A stretch of 64,000 bases of DNA. It comes from Lentzea flava (GTDB lineage: Bacteria; Actinomycetota; Actinomycetes; Mycobacteriales; Pseudonocardiaceae). How positions within the stretch are numbered: position 1 is the stretch's first letter; the number at the start of each line of letters is the position of its first letter. Of this stretch, positions 7,598 to 14,225 are shown piece by piece. The position numbers were made by a program, and so were the translations under genes. Under the pieces are notes generated by a model that saw nothing but the letters and a program-made list of their open reading frames with translations, was not told where the DNA came from and did not search any database. Where the stretch lies: positions 1-64,000 of the forward strand of contig NZ_BMRE01000035.1 of NCBI RefSeq assembly GCF_014648475.1, in the 5' to 3' direction.

Positions 7598-8800
7598 CTA
7601 GAGCACGGGGACGCCGTTCTGGTAGACGGCGCGGATGGCCTGCTTCAGCGTGCCGGCCTTCACGTGCTGCTCGGCGTCACCCTCCACGAGAACGAGATCG
7701 GCGAGCTTGCCAGGGGCGAGCTCGCCGAGGTCGTTTCCGAGGCGCATCAGCTCGGCGGCGGACGTCGTGGTCGCGTGGATCGCCTCGGCGGGCGACATGC
7801 CGTACTCGACCATCAGCGTGAGCTCGTTGAGGTTGTCGCCGTGCGGGCCGACACCGGAGTCGGTGCCCATCGCGATCTTCACGCCCGCCTGGTGCGCCTT
7901 CTGGAACGCCTGGAAGTGTTGCGCGACAACGGCTTTCGCCTTGTCCAGGATGACGTCCGAGATCGCCACGCCCGCCGCGGCCTGGTCGAGCACCATGCGC
8001 GGCGCCATCAGCGTCGGCACGAGCCACGTGCCGTGCCTGAGCATCTCCTCGACGCCCTCGTCGGTGAGGAACACGCCGTGCTCGATGGACCTGACACCGT
8101 TGCGCACCGCGGTGAGGATGCCGTCGCCGCTCATCGCGTGCGACATGACCGCGATGCCCGCGGCGTTCGCCTCCTGCACGATCATCGCGATCTCCTCGTC
8201 GCGGAAGTGCGCGTGCCGGGGGTTGCTGCGCGGTGACATCACGCCGCCGCTCGAAGCGATCTTGATGATGTCGGCGCCGTGGCGGACGAGCGTGCGGATG
8301 ACCTTGCGCAGCTCCTCCGGGCCGTCGGCGACCGTGTTCGGCAGGCCGGGGTGCAACGGCGGCGAGATGTGCGCGCCGCACTGCATCCAGTCGTCGTTGT
8401 GGCCGCCCGTCTGCGACACCATGTTGATCGCGATCTGCATGCGCGGGCCTTGGATCAGGCCGCGCCGGACCGCTTCCGCGACACCGAGGTCGGCGCCGAG
8501 CGCGTCACGGACGGTGGTGATGCCGCACTCCAGCGTTGCCTTCATGTTCCCGATCGCCTCGTAGAATGGCAGCGAGAACGGCGTGTTCAGCGACCGCACC
8601 AGGTCGGCGCCGCTGAACATGAAGTGCACGTGACAGTCGAACAGTCCAGGCAGGACGGTGTGGCCGGTCGCGTCGACCACGGTGTCGCCGTCGAGTCCGA
8701 TGCCCACGTCGACGATGCGGTCGCCCTCGACCACCACGTCACCCGGCTCGGTCGCCCGCCCGGTGAAGACCCTGCCCCCAGAGAACACGATGCGCGTCAT
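7598..8800 (-). CDS. Metal-dependent amidohydrolase (imidazolonepropionase-like)
   Basis: 400-residue member of the amidohydrolase superfamily (TIM barrel). Metal-site residues are present in order: HVH at 57-59, Lys180 in DIIKIASSGG (the candidate carboxylated lysine), His221 (VMSHAM), His241 (IEHG) and Asp313 (MGTDSG). The N-terminal beta-sandwich strand pattern (FSGGRVFTGRA) and the C-terminal GELAPGKLADLVLVEG close the composite domain. The closest known relatives are prolidase/imidazolonepropionase-like enzymes that cleave cyclic amides or dipeptides. Its start lies 30 bases from the left attachment site, so the element has replaced its upstream DNA. It would originally have been divergent from the S9 peptidase, which suggests a shared peptide-degradation role. 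Confidence 0.9.
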   Translation of the reverse strand: MTRIVFSGGRVFTGRATEPGDVVVEGDRIVDVGIGLDGDTVVDATGHTVLPGLFDCHVHFMFSGADLVRSLNTPFSLPFYEAIGNMKATLECGITTVRDALGADLGVAEAVRRGLIQGPRMQIAINMVSQTGGHNDDWMQCGAHISPPLHPGLPNTVADGPEELRKVIRTLVRHGADIIKIASSGGVMSPRSNPRHAHFRDEEIAMIVQEANAAGIAVMSHAMSGDGILTAVRNGVRSIEHGVFLTDEGVEEMLRHGTWLVPTLMAPRMVLDQAAAGVAISDVILDKAKAVVAQHFQAFQKAHQAGVKIAMGTDSGVGPHGDNLNELTLMVEYGMSPAEAIHATTTSAAELMRLGNDLGELAPGKLADLVLVEGDAEQHVKAGTLKQAIRAVYQNGVPVL

Positions 8801-9049
8801 ACGCGGAAATCTATGCGGCGAGTCAATTTTTGTGATCGGTCATGTGACGAGCGGTGTTCATCAGGTTCTGGACGCTGCGCATTTAGTCCCAGTCGGTCCA
8901 GCCAGCGAGGCTTGATCTACCTCAGTCCAGCCACGTCTGTGAGACATGTGTGAGACGTCGGACTCTGGCGGCGGCTGATCGAGGCCTTTGGTTCCCAGGC
9001 GTTCGCCCAACCGAGCTTGGCGGCGAACGCCAGGGAGCCCGAGGGCAGA
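8801..9049. other. Left junction of the element: attL and candidate arm sites
   Basis: No gene is seen here. The first 30 bases belong to the chromosome and should contain the amidohydrolase promoter region. From 8831 the element begins. At 8938-8953 the octamer tgtgagac occurs twice, three bases apart, and gtgagacgt also occurs near the right end at 26147. These are candidate integrase arm-binding sites, but the motif is short. The rest is featureless. Confidence 0.4.
8831..8842 (+). other. attL core, 12-bp direct repeat
   Basis: The sequence tgtgatcggtca occurs here and again at 26257-26268, just beyond the integrase gene. Everything between the copies is accessory in character, and everything outside is chromosomal. 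No tRNA gene is involved, so the integrase would use an intergenic core. A chance 12-mer match between two ~250-bp flanks is unlikely (below one percent). Confidence 0.7.
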
Positions 9050-9256
9050 TCACCCCTCGGGCTGGGCCCCTGTGTCGACCGCCGGCCGCTTCGGCGCCGG
9101 TCCCTGGCGTAGGTACCAACGCATGAAGGTGCGGAGCACCGTGGCGCGGTCGGCGCCAGTTGCCTCGCAGGCCTCGCCGAACTCGTTCCACAGTTCGTGC
9201 TCCACCCGGATGTTCTTGACCGGGGTCTTGCCCTCGCCGCGCGCCCTAGCTGCCAT
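9050..9256 (-). CDS. Small ribbon-helix-helix-like DNA-binding protein
   Basis: 68-residue basic protein. The segment VKNIRVEHELWNEFGEACEA followed by TGADRATVLRTFMRWYLRQG has the strand-helix-helix spacing of Arc/CopG-type repressors, with the NIRV strand as the presumed operator contact. The ATG start has GCCGCC-rich upstream sequence and no strong RBS. It is divergent from the zinc-finger gene at 9363, and the 106 bases between them carry three copies of GTGTnnnnACAC, so autorepression and control of the rightward operon are likely. Function is inferred from fold and position. Confidence 0.7.
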   Translation of the reverse strand: MAARARGEGKTPVKNIRVEHELWNEFGEACEATGADRATVLRTFMRWYLRQGPAPKRPAVDTGAQPEG

Positions 9257-9267
9257 TGCCGCCTCCT

Positions 9268-9336
9268 GTGTCTTTACACGAAGATGCTATCGGTGCTTGA
9301 CGTGTCATTACACGAAGGTCTAACGTGTCATTACAC
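9268..9336. promoter_or_regulatory. Three GTGTnnnnACAC operators in a divergent promoter
   Basis: Near-identical 12-bp palindromes lie at 9268-9279 (gtgtctttacac), 9302-9313 and 9325-9336 (both gtgtcattacac). Two are followed by gaag. Centre spacings are 34 and 23 bases, roughly three and two helical turns, so bound dimers could lie on the same face. They fill the gap between the RHH gene (minus) and the zinc-finger gene (plus). This is the arrangement of an autoregulated switch for the rightward operon. The binding protein is inferred. Confidence 0.75.
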
Positions 9337-9362
9337 AAACAGGTACGGGCCAGGGAGAACAG

Positions 9363-9704
9363 ATGTCGACCACCACCGCGCAGTGCGCCCGCTGTGGCCG
9401 GAAGCTCACCTCGGCCAAGGCGGTTGCGGAAGGCTACGGCCGCACGTGCAAGGCCAAGATCGCGAAGGCTGCGAAGGTCGTCGACCTGGCCGAGTACAAG
9501 GCGTTCCAGGTCGCCAAGGCGCAGGAGCTGATCGAGCTGCGCGCCATCGTCCGCACCGCCCCCGCGCTGTACCTCGCCGTCTCCTCGGACGGCTCCGTGA
9601 ACTACGAGGTCAACACGGCCGCGCACAGCTGCTCCTGCAAGGCGGGCGAGCGCGGCCTCCGCTGCTACCACCTCGCGGCCGCCGACATCTTGGCCGCCGC
9701 CTGA
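9363..9704 (+). CDS. Zinc-binding protein with DUF6011-like and SWIM-like motifs
   Basis: 113-residue protein with two probable metal sites. The N-terminal CARCGRKLTSAKAVAEGYGR followed by TC resembles the DUF6011 zinc ribbon found in actinobacterial mobile elements. The C-terminal CSCKAGERGLRCYHLAAADI is the CxC...CxH core of a SWIM zinc finger, a nucleic-acid or protein-binding motif. ATG 9363 is preceded by cagggag. It is the first rightward gene after the operator cluster, so the RHH protein probably controls it. Molecular role unknown. Confidence 0.75.
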   Translation: MSTTTAQCARCGRKLTSAKAVAEGYGRTCKAKIAKAAKVVDLAEYKAFQVAKAQELIELRAIVRTAPALYLAVSSDGSVNYEVNTAAHSCSCKAGERGLRCYHLAAADILAAA

Positions 9705-9791
9705 CCGAACGAAAGCGGCCCCGGCCGGTGCGGGAACACCGAGCCGAGGCCTTGACCCCAACCACCTGCACTACCAGGGAGTTGAGACCCA

Positions 9792-10187
9792 ATGGCGAAT
9801 CTTGCCAGCACGATCACCCGCGCCGACACCGCCGCCGTCGTCTACGGCCCGTACGGCGGCCCCCAGCCCACCCCCGCTGAGGCGGACGTGCGGCTGGAGT
9901 GCCTGCAGGGCTGCGACGACGCGCACAACCGCGGGCGCGGCAACGAGTGCCACGTCGAGCACGTCATCGGCACCACGAACGCCAGCTACGACGACGCCGA
10001 GCTGACCGTGCGCAGCTACTCGACGACCGAGGGCGCCCTGCGCTTCGCCGAGGTCGGGTTCCGCTTCGACGGCGACCACCCCGACTGCGAGCGGTTCCTG
10101 AACCCGGACGTCGCCCGCAAGCTCGCGCGGCTCCTGCTGGAGGCCGCCAACGTCGCCGAGCGCGTCGCGGCCGGCGGGACCCGATGA
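9792..10187 (+). CDS. DUF6907-like protein (first paralogue)
   Basis: 131-residue acidic protein with a short Cys/His cluster (CLQGCDDAHNRGRGNECHVEH) near residue 36, a central beta-rich part and a C-terminal helix (ARKLARLLLEAANVAERVAA). This layout resembles DUF6907 proteins, which are common on actinobacterial plasmids and integrated elements and have no known function. Its stop overlaps the next ATG (ATGA). It shares the helix pattern with the next gene and probably arose by duplication. It opens a run of five genes joined by 4-base overlaps. Confidence 0.7.
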   Translation: MANLASTITRADTAAVVYGPYGGPQPTPAEADVRLECLQGCDDAHNRGRGNECHVEHVIGTTNASYDDAELTVRSYSTTEGALRFAEVGFRFDGDHPDCERFLNPDVARKLARLLLEAANVAERVAAGGTR

Positions 10188-10528
10188 GCGGCGAGAACAT
10201 CGCCGCCGTGCAGCCGGGCTGCTTGCCCGGCTGCACCACGCGGCACGCCACCACCGTCAGCGGCTGCGAGGTCACGACCAAGGTCGGCGCCGTGAAGGCG
10301 CTCGGTGAGCCCGACCTGGTCGTGCACAGCAACGTGGGCGCCGAGGGCACCTGGCGCTACACGGAGATCACCGTCGCGGTCGACGACCCGGAGCAGGCCG
10401 CGCCGCTGCTGGTGCTCGACGCCGACCAGGCGTTGGAGCTGGCGGCCCTGCTGGTCGCCGCGTGCGACCAGGCCGCGCAGATCACCGTCGACGTGACCGA
10501 GCAGCTGGCGGCGGGGGGCCCGCGATGA
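10184..10528 (+). CDS. DUF6907-like protein (second paralogue)
   Basis: 114 residues, beginning MSGENIAAVQPGCLPGCTTRH, which gives the C-x3-C-x3-H pattern of the upstream paralogue. It continues with a beta-rich middle (GTWRYTEITVAVDD) and ends with the helix LELAALLVAACDQAAQ. The start is fixed by the ATGA overlap with the preceding stop; a longer in-frame reading from 9899 lies across the first gene and is rejected. Function unknown; the Cys/His cluster suggests a small metal-binding knuckle. Confidence 0.7.
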   Translation: MSGENIAAVQPGCLPGCTTRHATTVSGCEVTTKVGAVKALGEPDLVVHSNVGAEGTWRYTEITVAVDDPEQAAPLLVLDADQALELAALLVAACDQAAQITVDVTEQLAAGGPR

Positions 10529-10785
10529 TGATCGCCGTTCTGCCGACCGCAGACGACGTGACCGAGAACCTGGGCACGTTCGAGCAAGTCGACCGAAGCG
10601 AGCCCGCGGGCGAGGTCGTCGCCTGCTTCATCCGCAACAAGCAGACCGACGAGTGGGCGGGCTACGTCGAGGTGTGGCCGGTCGACGACAGCCGCAACGG
10701 CTACATCGTCGACCTGGAGAACGCCCGCCGTCTGGCGGCGATGCTCACGGCCGCCGTCGACCTGATCGAGGCGCAGGCCCGATGA
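10525..10785 (+). CDS. Small acidic protein, unknown function
   Basis: 86-residue protein (MMIAVLPTADDVTENLGTFE...) without a recognised domain. It has a predicted beta-hairpin (DEWAGYVEVWPVDDSRNGYI) and the same C-terminal helix style (ENARRLAAMLTAAVDLIEAQ) as the two genes before it, so it may be a third divergent relative that lost the Cys cluster. Start and stop are in ATGA overlaps on both sides. Confidence 0.65.
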   Translation: MMIAVLPTADDVTENLGTFEQVDRSEPAGEVVACFIRNKQTDEWAGYVEVWPVDDSRNGYIVDLENARRLAAMLTAAVDLIEAQAR

Positions 10786-11129
10786 CCGCCGAGACGCGCA
10801 CTCTTCACGGCGACGCCCTCGCGGACCTCATGGGCCTGTTGCGTGACGCTCTCCGGCAGGAGGGGGTGATCACCCTCCTGCCGGGCGGCATGCCCACCCA
10901 GAGAGGTAGCGACGTCCACCCCGGCGTGCTGCACCTGCCGGAGACCGCCGAGGGCGCCGAGCTTGCGCTGCACCTGGCACAGCGGCTGATCTACGTCCTG
11001 CGCGGACACACGTGCGACGGCAGCGAGGAGACCGCGGCCACGCTCGCCGAGGAACTGCTGTTCGGCGCGCCCGTGCTCACGCGGCCGTCGCTGCACCTGG
11101 TGCACAGCAACGCGGGCGGTACTTCGTGA
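10782..11129 (+). CDS. Small protein, unknown function
   Basis: 115 residues starting MTAETRTLHGDALADLMGLL. Mostly helical in pattern, with amphipathic helices around ALADLMGLLRDALRQ and AELALHLAQRLIYVLRGH. I recognise no motif. The ATG overlaps the previous stop (ATGA) and its TGA overlaps the next GTG, so translation is probably coupled through the whole run. It may act together with its neighbours, but nothing in the sequence says how. Confidence 0.6.
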   Translation: MTAETRTLHGDALADLMGLLRDALRQEGVITLLPGGMPTQRGSDVHPGVLHLPETAEGAELALHLAQRLIYVLRGHTCDGSEETAATLAEELLFGAPVLTRPSLHLVHSNAGGTS

Positions 11130-11383
11130 CCGCCGTCTTCCCGACCGGCAGACCGGCATCGGACCTCGTGACGGCACGGGACGTCGCCAGCGTCCGGCTG
11201 ATGACCGTGCGGGACGGCGCGGGCCGTGAACGCAACCTCGGCGTCGGGACGACCGGAGACGGCCGCATCCCGTTGACCGCCAGCGGCCGACTCGTCGGCC
11301 TGCTCACCCCGAACGACGCCGCCGAGCTGATCAGCCTGCTCCGCGAGGCAATCAGCACCGCCGCACTGACCACTTCGGACTGA
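11126..11383 (+). CDS. Small protein resembling the 15884 gene product
   Basis: 85 residues. The segment VRLMTVRDGAGRERNLGVGT followed by TGDGRIPLTA resembles YLMTVKDAKGRLVNIGAGVD in the protein encoded at 15884, and both end in a short helix after a D/N-rich turn. The two therefore belong to one small, unnamed family present twice in the element. GTG 11126 is set by the GTGA overlap. Function unknown. Confidence 0.6.
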   Translation: MTAVFPTGRPASDLVTARDVASVRLMTVRDGAGRERNLGVGTTGDGRIPLTASGRLVGLLTPNDAAELISLLREAISTAALTTSD

Positions 11384-11402
11384 CTTGAATCAGGAGAGCG
11401 TT

Positions 11403-11867
11403 ATGGGCGCCAAGGGAAACGCTTCACCGTCGCTGCCGTTGAGCGCGTCGGCTCTGGACACCGTTCCGCATATGCCCGGCTGCGCCGGTCCGTGCGACAT
11501 CACCGAGCACGTGCACTCCGGCGACGGACGCATCGAATACCCAGGCCGCTACCTGCTGCCGGTGCGGTTCAAGCGAGGCCGCAGCCCCCAGGTCGTGCAC
11601 GTCCGCTGGTGCGTTCGTGCGGTGAGCGAGTCCCCCGAGGTGTGGATCGAGCGCCTGGCGTGGGCCGACAAGAGCGGCGTGCACGTCAGCCCGATCGAGA
11701 TCGTCGTCAACGACGCGCCCGGCTCCACACCCGACGAGGTGCGCCACTTCGCGCGGCTCATGGAATCCACGGCCCAGCTCGCCGAGCAGATCATCGCCGC
11801 GGACCAGGTCGAGCGTGATGGCGCGCTCGACGTCGAGCTGCGCACGCTGCTGGAGGCGCAGCGGTGA
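11403..11867 (+). CDS. Conserved mobile-element protein with CAGPC motif
   Basis: 154 residues beginning MGAKGNASPSLPLSASALDT. A Cys-containing opening (MPGCAGPCDITEHVHSGDG) recalls the DUF6907-like genes upstream. It is followed by a beta-rich core (VVHVRWCVRAVSESPEVWIE) and a C-terminal helix. ATG 11403 follows caggag by about seven bases. Its stop overlaps the GTG of the sigma factor gene (GTGA), which ties its translation to the sigma factor. No function is known; a co-regulator or anti-sigma role cannot be excluded but nothing shows it. Confidence 0.65.
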   Translation: MGAKGNASPSLPLSASALDTVPHMPGCAGPCDITEHVHSGDGRIEYPGRYLLPVRFKRGRSPQVVHVRWCVRAVSESPEVWIERLAWADKSGVHVSPIEIVVNDAPGSTPDEVRHFARLMESTAQLAEQIIAADQVERDGALDVELRTLLEAQR

Positions 11868-12463
11868 TCAGCGACGACCTGGTGCGAGCCGCCACCGGAG
11901 GTGATCGTCAAGCGACAGCCGAGCTGTTCGCCGCCGTGCGCCCGCTCGTAACCCGCTACGTCCGTCGTCGTGTAGCGCCGGACGCTGTCGAGGACATCAC
12001 CCAGGACGTGTGCGAGCGCCTGTTCGCCGCGCTGCCCAGCTACCGCAACCACGGCCGCCCGTTCATGGCGTTCGTCTGCCGCATCGCGCTGAACCGGATC
12101 ATCGACGTGCGGAGGTCGGCAGCGCACAACCTCGTGGTGCTCGTGGACGAGCTGCCGCCTGCCGCCGACGACGAGCCCGGGCCCGAGCAGCTGCTGCTGC
12201 GGGCCGAGCAGGCCGAAGCAGCGCGGTTGCTGCTCGACCAGCTGACCGACGAGCAGCGCACGGTCGTCGTGATGCGGATCTTTGGCGACATGTCGTTCGT
12301 CGACATCGCCACCGTCACCGACTCGAACGCTGGAGCCGTGAAGGCCCTTCAGCACCGTGCGCTCGACCACCTCCGCAAGCGCGTGGCTCGAAGCCAGAGG
12401 CGAGCCCGCGCATTCACCTCTCTGCCGGCAACGCCGTGCAGCACCTCGAAGGAGTCAAGGTGA
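11864..12463 (+). CDS. ECF sigma factor, SigD/ShbA-like
   Basis: 199-residue RNA polymerase sigma factor with regions 2 and 4. Region 2 reads AELFAAVRPLVTRYVRRRV, DITQDVCERLFAALPSYRNH and FMAFVCRIALNRIIDVRR, the SigD/ShbA version of the -10 recognition helix. Region 4 contains LDQLTDEQRTVVVMRIFGDM and the helix-turn-helix SNAGAVKALQHRALDHLRKR. The last ~30 residues are an unrelated basic tail. The GTG start lies in a GTGA overlap. A sigma factor on an integrative element could redirect host polymerase to element promoters; its target -10/-35 is not identified. Its stop overlaps the next gene, a membrane protein. Confidence 0.9.
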   Translation: MISDDLVRAATGGDRQATAELFAAVRPLVTRYVRRRVAPDAVEDITQDVCERLFAALPSYRNHGRPFMAFVCRIALNRIIDVRRSAAHNLVVLVDELPPAADDEPGPEQLLLRAEQAEAARLLLDQLTDEQRTVVVMRIFGDMSFVDIATVTDSNAGAVKALQHRALDHLRKRVARSQRRARAFTSLPATPCSTSKESR

Positions 12464-13569
12464 CCACGAACGGCACCAAGCTCGCCACGCTGAACACCAT
12501 CACCGAAGGCAGCGCGGAGGAACGCCGCGAGGCGGCACGCCAGGTCTACCGCGCTTCGCTCGAACTCGGCGAACCGATGTCCGCGGCTGCCCTCGCGGAG
12601 ATGCACGACAGGTCTCGCGCCTGGGCTCGGGAGCGCATCGACGAGGTTCGCGCGGCGGGCGGCATGCCACCCCTCGACGAGCCCGCAGCCGCGACGGGTG
12701 AAACCGCAGATCACACGGTGGCACGCCACCCCGTCGGGCAGGTACCCGAGCAGGCCGTTGCTGCGGTCGTCGACGAGCCCGTTGAGGAGCCGCCTGGGGC
12801 AGGTGGCATGCCGGGCACTGCCGAGCACTCCAAGGTCGCGGGTGCGTGGGGCATGTACTTCGTCGCGCTGATGGCCACGGTGATCAGCGCGAACACCTCC
12901 TACCGGTTCTTCGGCGAGCGGCTGAACATCAGCGGCATGCCGTTCACCGTGCCCTCGTTCGGGCCCCTGCCGGGCTTCACGCTCGACCTCGAACGCGTCG
13001 CCCTGTTCGGCGTGATGGAGGTCGCGCTGATCGTCTTGGCGTACGCCATGCGCGCCAACGTGATCCGCATCGGCCGGCCTGGTCCCGCGCAGTGGGTGGC
13101 CTGGGGCGTCTGTGGGTTCGCGGCGTTCGCGGCCTGGGAGCTGTCCGGTCCGGTCGAGGGCACAGCCCGAGTCATCCTGGGTCCGGTGTTCGGGCTGGTG
13201 ATGCTCCACCTCGCGCTCGGGATCGAGGTCAAGGTTCGGCGCGGCCAGTCCACGGGCGTGTGGTCGCAGGCGGGCCGCGAGCTGCGCGAGCGGGTGCTGT
13301 CCCGCCTGGGGCTCGGCAACGACCAGCGAGACGCGCTGGCGCGTACCCGTGATCGGGCAGCGCTGCGGGCTGCCCGTCTCGCGGTCGAGGTGTCGGTGAT
13401 GGACAAGGAGGCCGCGGGCTACGGGGCGAAGGTCGACAAGCTGCGCAAGGCCCTGCACGCCTCGAACCTGGCGCACGACCCGCAAGTGAGGGACCGCATG
13501 CTGCGGGAGCTGGCCACTCTCAAGCACGCGGAGACTCTCGCCGAGGTTGACCAGCCGTCGCCGTGGTGA
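12460..13569 (+). CDS. Four-TM protein with N-terminal DNA-binding-like region, Spd/DUF2637-like
   Basis: 369 residues. The first ~130 are soluble and hold a possible helix-turn-helix (MSAAALAEMHDRSRAWARER). Four membrane segments follow: GMYFVALMATVISANTSYRF, VALFGVMEVALIVLAYAM, WVAWGVCGFAAFAAWEL and VILGPVFGLVMLHLALGI. A long basic and helical C-terminus begins near RELRERVLSRLGLGNDQRDA. The topology resembles DUF2637/Spd proteins of actinobacterial plasmids, some of which act in plasmid spread. The GTG overlaps the sigma factor stop (GTGA), so it might be a membrane partner of the sigma factor, though no anti-sigma motif is seen. Confidence 0.65.
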   Translation: MTTNGTKLATLNTITEGSAEERREAARQVYRASLELGEPMSAAALAEMHDRSRAWARERIDEVRAAGGMPPLDEPAAATGETADHTVARHPVGQVPEQAVAAVVDEPVEEPPGAGGMPGTAEHSKVAGAWGMYFVALMATVISANTSYRFFGERLNISGMPFTVPSFGPLPGFTLDLERVALFGVMEVALIVLAYAMRANVIRIGRPGPAQWVAWGVCGFAAFAAWELSGPVEGTARVILGPVFGLVMLHLALGIEVKVRRGQSTGVWSQAGRELRERVLSRLGLGNDQRDALARTRDRAALRAARLAVEVSVMDKEAAGYGAKVDKLRKALHASNLAHDPQVRDRMLRELATLKHAETLAEVDQPSPW

Positions 13570-13630
13570 CTGTTCGTGACATTCACGGGTGAAATTCACT
13601 CGCGCTCAGGGAGGCGAGTCGGCGCCCAAG

Positions 13631-13652
13631 GCGCGCGGGCGCGCTCGCGCGC
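13631..13652 (+). terminator. GC-rich hairpin after the sigma/membrane operon
   Basis: gcgcgcg (13631-13637) pairs with cgcgcgc (13646-13652) around an 8-base loop, 62 bases after the membrane-protein stop. There is no T-run, as usual for actinobacterial terminators, and alternating GC can also adopt other structures. The 13570-13774 gap otherwise shows nothing clear. Confidence 0.35.
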
Positions 13653-13774
13653 ACGAGGCGGACGGTAACTGTGATCACGGGCAGTGGTCAACTCGGCGCC
13701 GCCCAGCAGGCACACGAACGGCGCGGCAGCGCTCCAACCAGCGGCTGCTCCGGCGTCGAACGAACCTGGCTGGC

Positions 13775-14107
13775 ATGACGACAACACGCCTAGTCGAGGT
13801 AGCTGCTCGGCTGTCTGCTGCGGCGGAGGAGCTTGCGCTCGCGACCGCCGCACTGATCAACATCGTTGACGCCACTCAGACCGAGGAGAAACCGGTGGCC
13901 GATCAGTTGTGGCTGTCGAGCGCTCAAGCCTCAAAGCGGTCGCACCGGACGGCATCCACCGTCTCGCACGCGGCGGTGAATGGGCTTCTCCACGGTCACC
14001 AGGCGGTCCCTGGTGGCAGGTGGGTCTTCCACGCTGACGCGATCGACGCATGGCTGCGAGGGCACGACGCCACACGTCAGCGAGAGGCCTGCGGCTGCGA
14101 CGGGTAA
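13775..14107 (+). CDS. Helix-turn-helix (MerR/excisionase-like) domain protein
   Basis: 110 residues. The N-terminal helix (VEVAARLSAAAEELALATAA) is followed by WLSSAQASKRSHRTASTVSH, a variant of the HTH_17 excisionase-type recognition helix. Next is a short wing GGRWVFHADAIDAWLRGHD, which matches the R-x-R/F-x-x-DAI-x-xWL ending of that family. ATG 13775 is chosen because the upstream in-frame part is an arginine-rich GC-frame artefact. It could be a directionality factor or a simple repressor; a second excisionase-like gene at 23977 is better placed for that role. Confidence 0.7.
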   Translation: MTTTRLVEVAARLSAAAEELALATAALINIVDATQTEEKPVADQLWLSSAQASKRSHRTASTVSHAAVNGLLHGHQAVPGGRWVFHADAIDAWLRGHDATRQREACGCDG

Positions 14108-14151
14108 GCCTTCTCGAACGTCCCGCACCGTCGATAGGCTGGGACGCACAT

Positions 14152-14200
14152 CCTCGCCGGATGTACTGCCCCCGGTTGGCCGCCGGGGGCGCCGGCGAGG
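14152..14200 (+). promoter_or_regulatory. Nested perfect hairpin before an XRE gene
   Basis: Two stems nest perfectly: outer cctcgccgg (14152-14160) with ccggcgagg (14192-14200), and inner gcccccgg (14168-14175) with ccgggggc (14183-14190). It lies 44 bases after the HTH gene stop and 26 bases before the XRE gene start. It may terminate the upstream transcript, attenuate the XRE gene or serve as its operator. Confidence 0.7.
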
Positions 14201-14225
14201 ACGTATCCGGCGAAGAGGTGTCGAC

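Noticed and set aside
9899..10528. Longer 209-residue reading of the second DUF6907-like gene
   Set aside because: It would run across the first gene in another frame; the ATGA overlap start fits the local pattern.
13589..13774. N-terminal extension of the HTH protein at 13775
   Set aside because: Extension is basic and low in family resemblance; ATG 13775 begins the recognisable fold.
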